Part shown: piece after piece, positions 5,927 to 8,437 of the stretch | Layout of the letters: every line of letters begins with the position of its first letter | Numbering within the stretch: position 1 is the first letter of the stretch | Assembly (NCBI GenBank): GCA_019242465.1 | Contig: JAFAVL010000027.1 | Location: 1 to 8,437 of the forward strand | DNA: 8,437 nt | Reading direction: 5' to 3' | Origin: Chroococcidiopsidaceae cyanobacterium CP_BM_RX_35 | Lineage (GTDB): Bacteria; Cyanobacteriota; Cyanobacteriia; Cyanobacteriales; Chroococcidiopsidaceae | Translations under genes and position numbers: made by a program | Notes under the pieces: model-generated | Databases searched by the model: none | Seen by the model: the letters and a program-made list of their open reading frames with translations, nothing else | Told to the model about the DNA's origin: nothing

Positions 5927-7426
5927 TCACTTGCGGCTATGAGCAGGATCTAAACCAGCTATTTTGCGGTACTTAGCAACTGTTCGTCTGGCTATGGGTA
6001 GACCAAACCTCAGCTTTAAAAGCTGAGCTAACTGTTCATCAGTGTAAGGAGCTATAGGGGATTCTTCCTGAATCAGTTGTACCAGCAGTTGTTGCACCTG
6101 TTGTGATGTCCGTCCTCCCACTCGTACTGGGACACACAGCGAATTGAGTGGCAAAATGCGGCTAGATTGATCGCAAATCAGGAGATAGCGTCCCCTGACA
6201 ATTCGACTCACTGTAGCGTTAGAAAGCCCTACCGCTTGAGCCACAAGTTGCTGGGGGGTTGGCACTAACTCTAAGTGATCGCGGCTGCTCAAAAAAGCTT
6301 GCTGGCGCTCGACTAGAAATTGACCAACTTTGAGAATATTTTCCTGCCACTGCTTTAAGGCAGTTAGCAAGCTTTGTGCCTTTTGAAGGAGAGATGATAG
6401 CCTTTGAGTATCCTGATTCTGCCTATCCCTTGTTGGCAAAAGCTCAATTGCTTCTTGGTCAAGACAGAAGCGCTGCTCAACTTCATAGACCAGAGACACC
6501 TGCCAAACAGCCGAGGAAAGCCGCTCTGCCTTAAGGTCGGGGGTAACAATGGGAGCGTGACTGTACCCAAAGTTTCTAGCGGGTCGGGGTTCTAGAGCTT
6601 GGATTTGACGGATTGCGCCTAACAAAGCCTCCTCATCTAAATTGGGCTTGCTCAAAGCAGCAGCCGGAGCCTCCTCCGGAGCCAGTCGCGTGGGCGGGTT
6701 TCCCACGCCAGTCCGCTCAACGGAGGGAACCTCCGCACGCGGCTGGCTCGACTTGAGCGAACTGGCGTGCTGACCTTTGAGTGGCACTTCTACAAGCCGC
6801 TGTTCGCGCAGCGTTTGCAACAACCACTCACGACTTTGCTTTGCCTCTAGAGAACTACCAGTACAATTTGCTAGCTGCTGTAAATAGTCTCTAACCAGAA
6901 GAGCAGGGAGACTTTGAGCTGGCTCTTTGAGCTGCAATAGCAGGCATTCTCGTAAGGAGCGAGCTCCTATCCCTGGAGGGTCTAGATTTTGGAGTAGAGG
7001 CACAATAGTTTCTAGTTCCTTTGGGCTCCAAGGACTACCATTTGCCCAAGTTTGTGCATCCGTTTCTAGATAACCTGCATTTGAGAGCCATTGGGTGAGA
7101 TAAAGCAAGGCATCGCGCTGGGCGAGAGGCAGCGAGAGGGCTGAAATTTGACCGGACAAATGTTCTTGGAGACTAAGACCTTGAGCTGCCGGAGTGTACC
7201 AATTAGGTAGGATGTCTGCTAGCAGGGTTTCGCGACTTCCTGACCAGTCAGATGAACCACTTTTCTCAACTATGAACGGGTTGTTCCTGGCTTCTGCTTG
7301 GAGGTAGCCCACAACCCGTTTGTGATCCCAAGGTAGCAGGCGCACAAGCTGCCGCAGAGTCGGATAGAGAATTGTTTGTGTCTCTAAGCGTGTTTCTAGA
7401 TACGCGCCCGTTACTATAGATTCCAT
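5927..7426 (-). CDS. rpoN: RNA polymerase sigma-54 factor
   Basis: The 499-residue protein directs RNA polymerase to -24/-12 promoters, which open only with an ATP-using activator. Region I (about 8-54) is the expected Leu/Gln-rich activator-response segment, with LETRLETQTILYPTLRQL and ending ARNNPFIVEK. The core-binding domain (about 80-290) has GLSLQEHL, LDPPGIGARSLREC and IQALEPRPARNFG. The DNA-binding part has a helix-turn-helix (VAQAVGLSNATVSRIVRGRYL, 395-415) and the diagnostic RpoN box ARRTVAKYRK (479-488). All functional blocks are present, so it should be active. About 45 residues (roughly 215-261) are a repeat-like insertion in the core-binding domain. The ATG overlaps the activator stop by 13 nt, so the two are probably co-translated. 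Sigma-54 is missing from the model cyanobacteria, which makes acquisition by transfer or rare retention likely. Confidence 0.95.
   Translation of the reverse strand: MESIVTGAYLETRLETQTILYPTLRQLVRLLPWDHKRVVGYLQAEARNNPFIVEKSGSSDWSGSRETLLADILPNWYTPAAQGLSLQEHLSGQISALSLPLAQRDALLYLTQWLSNAGYLETDAQTWANGSPWSPKELETIVPLLQNLDPPGIGARSLRECLLLQLKEPAQSLPALLVRDYLQQLANCTGSSLEAKQSREWLLQTLREQRLVEVPLKGQHASSLKSSQPRAEVPSVERTGVGNPPTRLAPEEAPAAALSKPNLDEEALLGAIRQIQALEPRPARNFGYSHAPIVTPDLKAERLSSAVWQVSLVYEVEQRFCLDQEAIELLPTRDRQNQDTQRLSSLLQKAQSLLTALKQWQENILKVGQFLVERQQAFLSSRDHLELVPTPQQLVAQAVGLSNATVSRIVRGRYLLICDQSSRILPLNSLCVPVRVGGRTSQQVQQLLVQLIQEESPIAPYTDEQLAQLLKLRFGLPIARRTVAKYRKIAGLDPAHSRK
6664..6770. repeat. Hairpin-rich palindromic element inserted in frame in rpoN
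   Basis: Four inverted repeats follow one another: CCGGAG/CTCCGG (6664-6679), GCGTGGG/CCCACGC with 7-nt loop (6688-6708), CGGAGG/CCTCCG with 3-nt loop (6721-6735), and GCACGC (6735-6740) with GCGTGC (6765-6770). The stretch is much richer in GC than its surroundings and encodes a Pro/Ala/Arg/Ser-rich, low-complexity segment (about residues 219-255). It resembles repetitive palindromes dispersed in cyanobacterial genomes. Family membership is by eye only. Confidence 0.7.
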
Positions 7427-8437
7427 TGTCGCCGCTTCTGCTCAAAACTTTTGTCATCTAGCCCTAAAGCTTTGTGAGGCTCTTGAGGATAAAGGATCAA
7501 GGCTTGGCGAATGAGGGTTTGTTCCAATTGAGCTATAGCTCGTTCTAAGTTCAGGTCAGCGTGCTTCTGCTGTTTCATGGTAAAAGCTGCGCTGACTGTA
7601 TCAGACCACTGTTCTTGACTGAAGACGATATGTTCAGCAAGTATTGTTCTCCCACCAGATAGGACTGCCGCTCGCTCTAAGGTATTTTGTAACTCCCGCA
7701 CATTCCCTGGCCATGAATAACCTTTAAGTTTTAAGAGCGCTCCTTCAGTGATTGCTAGAGTGCTAAGGTTACGCTGTAGGGCAATACAACTTAAAAAACG
7801 TTGGGCTAGTGGTTCCAAGTCTTCACTATGATCGCGCAAGGGTGGCAGTTCAATCCGTAGAACGTTGAAACGATAATAGAGGTCTTCTCGAAACTGATTG
7901 AGGCGGACCATTTGCTCTAAATTCCGATTAGTAGCAGCCAAAACTCGCACATCTACTGTTTTTGTCTGGTTACTCCCCAACCGCTCGAAAGATCTATCTT
8001 GCAAGACTCGTAACAATTTGCCCTGAATCATCGGGCTTAATTCTCCAACTTCATCTAGAAAAATCGTGCCACCATTAGCTTGCTCAAAGCGTCCAATCCG
8101 CAAGTTGTTGGCTCCAGTGAAAGCTCCTTTTTCATGACCAAATAACTCTGCCTCCAGCAAATGCTCTGGTAGGGCAGCACAATTGACTTTCACTAAGGGT
8201 CCTCGGCTGCGGGGGCTAGCATTGTGGAGGGTGGAGGCGACTAATTCTTTGCCAGTACCAGATTCTCCTAAAATTAAAACTGTGGTGTTTCCTTGTGCTA
8301 CCCGACCTATAAGTTTAAACACCTCTGCCATCGCTGGCGATCGCCCCAATAGTTCTTCTTGTTGCGTCAGCTGTGTAGGGTTTGCTCCTACCTGATAGAC
8401 TGATGCTTGATGATGGGCTAAAGCCTTACGGGTGAGT
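7414..8437 (-). CDS. Sigma-54-dependent transcription activator (AAA+ enhancer-binding protein), N-terminus beyond window
   Basis: The protein uses ATP hydrolysis to remodel sigma-54 polymerase. About 340 residues are visible; the frame stays open to the window edge (…ALAHHQASVYQVG…), so the start and any receiver or sensor domain are outside. A TTG at 8349 is internal, since QQEEL immediately before it continues the usual linker. Numbered from that codon: Walker A GESGTGKE (28-35), the sigma-54 contact loop GAFTGA (75-80), Walker B TIFLDE (95-100), sensor I ATN (139-141), the arginine-finger segment FREDLYYRFNV (153-163) and sensor II WPGNVREL (213-220). The C-terminal Fis-type DNA-binding helix pair is recognisable (ALGLDDKSFEQKRRQW) but divergent and short. 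Its stop lies 13 nt inside rpoN, so it is probably the dedicated partner of that sigma factor. The input signal is unknown. Confidence 0.95.
   Translation of the reverse strand, partial: LTRKALAHHQASVYQVGANPTQLTQQEELLGRSPAMAEVFKLIGRVAQGNTTVLILGESGTGKELVASTLHNASPRSRGPLVKVNCAALPEHLLEAELFGHEKGAFTGANNLRIGRFEQANGGTIFLDEVGELSPMIQGKLLRVLQDRSFERLGSNQTKTVDVRVLAATNRNLEQMVRLNQFREDLYYRFNVLRIELPPLRDHSEDLEPLAQRFLSCIALQRNLSTLAITEGALLKLKGYSWPGNVRELQNTLERAAVLSGGRTILAEHIVFSQEQWSDTVSAAFTMKQQKHADLNLERAIAQLEQTLIRQALILYPQEPHKALGLDDKSFEQKRRQWNL
8337..8344. other. HIP1 octamer GCGATCGC
   Basis: This is the second HIP1 site of the window, in the extended form GGCGATCGCC (8336-8345), within the activator coding sequence (encoding GRSPA). 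It supports the cyanobacterial assignment. Confidence 0.85.

Noticed and set aside
6664..6770. Hairpin cluster considered as a CRISPR array, attenuator or transposon end
   Set aside because: The hairpins differ from one another, spacers are not regular, no T-tract follows, and the rpoN frame runs through unbroken with no transposase nearby.
8347..8349. TTG codon as the start of the sigma-54 activator
   Set aside because: The frame continues upstream to the window edge with sequence (QLTQQEEL) that matches the usual linker before the AAA+ domain, so the true start lies outside.

Overview
The window most likely comes from a cyanobacterium. It holds two copies of the HIP1 octamer GCGATCGC (4666-4673 and 8337-8344; about 0.1 expected by chance in 8.4 kb). 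It also has palindromic and heptamer repeats of the cyanobacterial kind, and a GGDEF/EAL protein whose linker (ERKQAEEAL..., ERRVEERTAEL...) is typical of cyanobacterial sensors. This assignment is an inference; no rRNA or other definitive marker is present.

Layout. (1) 96-3139, minus strand: a tight three-gene operon read class II terpene cyclase -> Rv3378c-like diterpene synthase -> HAD hydrolase. The first two genes overlap by 4 nt and the last two are 9 nt apart. (2) 3427-5781, plus strand: a divergently transcribed membrane-PAS-GGDEF-EAL cyclic-di-GMP protein, followed by a probable bidirectional terminator. (3) 5927-8437, minus strand: a sigma-54 enhancer-binding activator, cut at its N-terminus by the window edge, overlapping by 13 nt a gene for sigma-54 itself (rpoN).

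How the genes work together. The cyclase has an intact DXDD motif (DGDDTA), so it should protonate and cyclise geranylgeranyl diphosphate (GGPP) to a bicyclic diterpenyl diphosphate. The next enzyme resembles the Mycobacterium tuberculosis tuberculosinol / tuberculosinyladenosine synthase Rv3378c, an unusual cis-prenyltransferase-fold diterpene synthase, and should remove or replace the diphosphate. The HAD hydrolase may be an accessory phosphatase. No GGPP synthase is present, so the precursor must come from elsewhere in the genome. The set looks like a cyanobacterial counterpart of the M. tuberculosis Rv3376-Rv3378c virulence-lipid locus and of the kolavelool pair of Herpetosiphon. The synthase has Gly where Rv3378c has its catalytic Asp34.

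The right-hand operon is the second surprise. Sigma-54 is absent from the well-studied cyanobacteria, yet here a full-length RpoN with an intact RpoN box sits behind its own AAA+ activator. The RpoN core-binding domain carries an in-frame insertion made of several short hairpins, probably a repetitive palindromic element. Nothing in the window shows that the sigma-54 pair controls the terpene operon.
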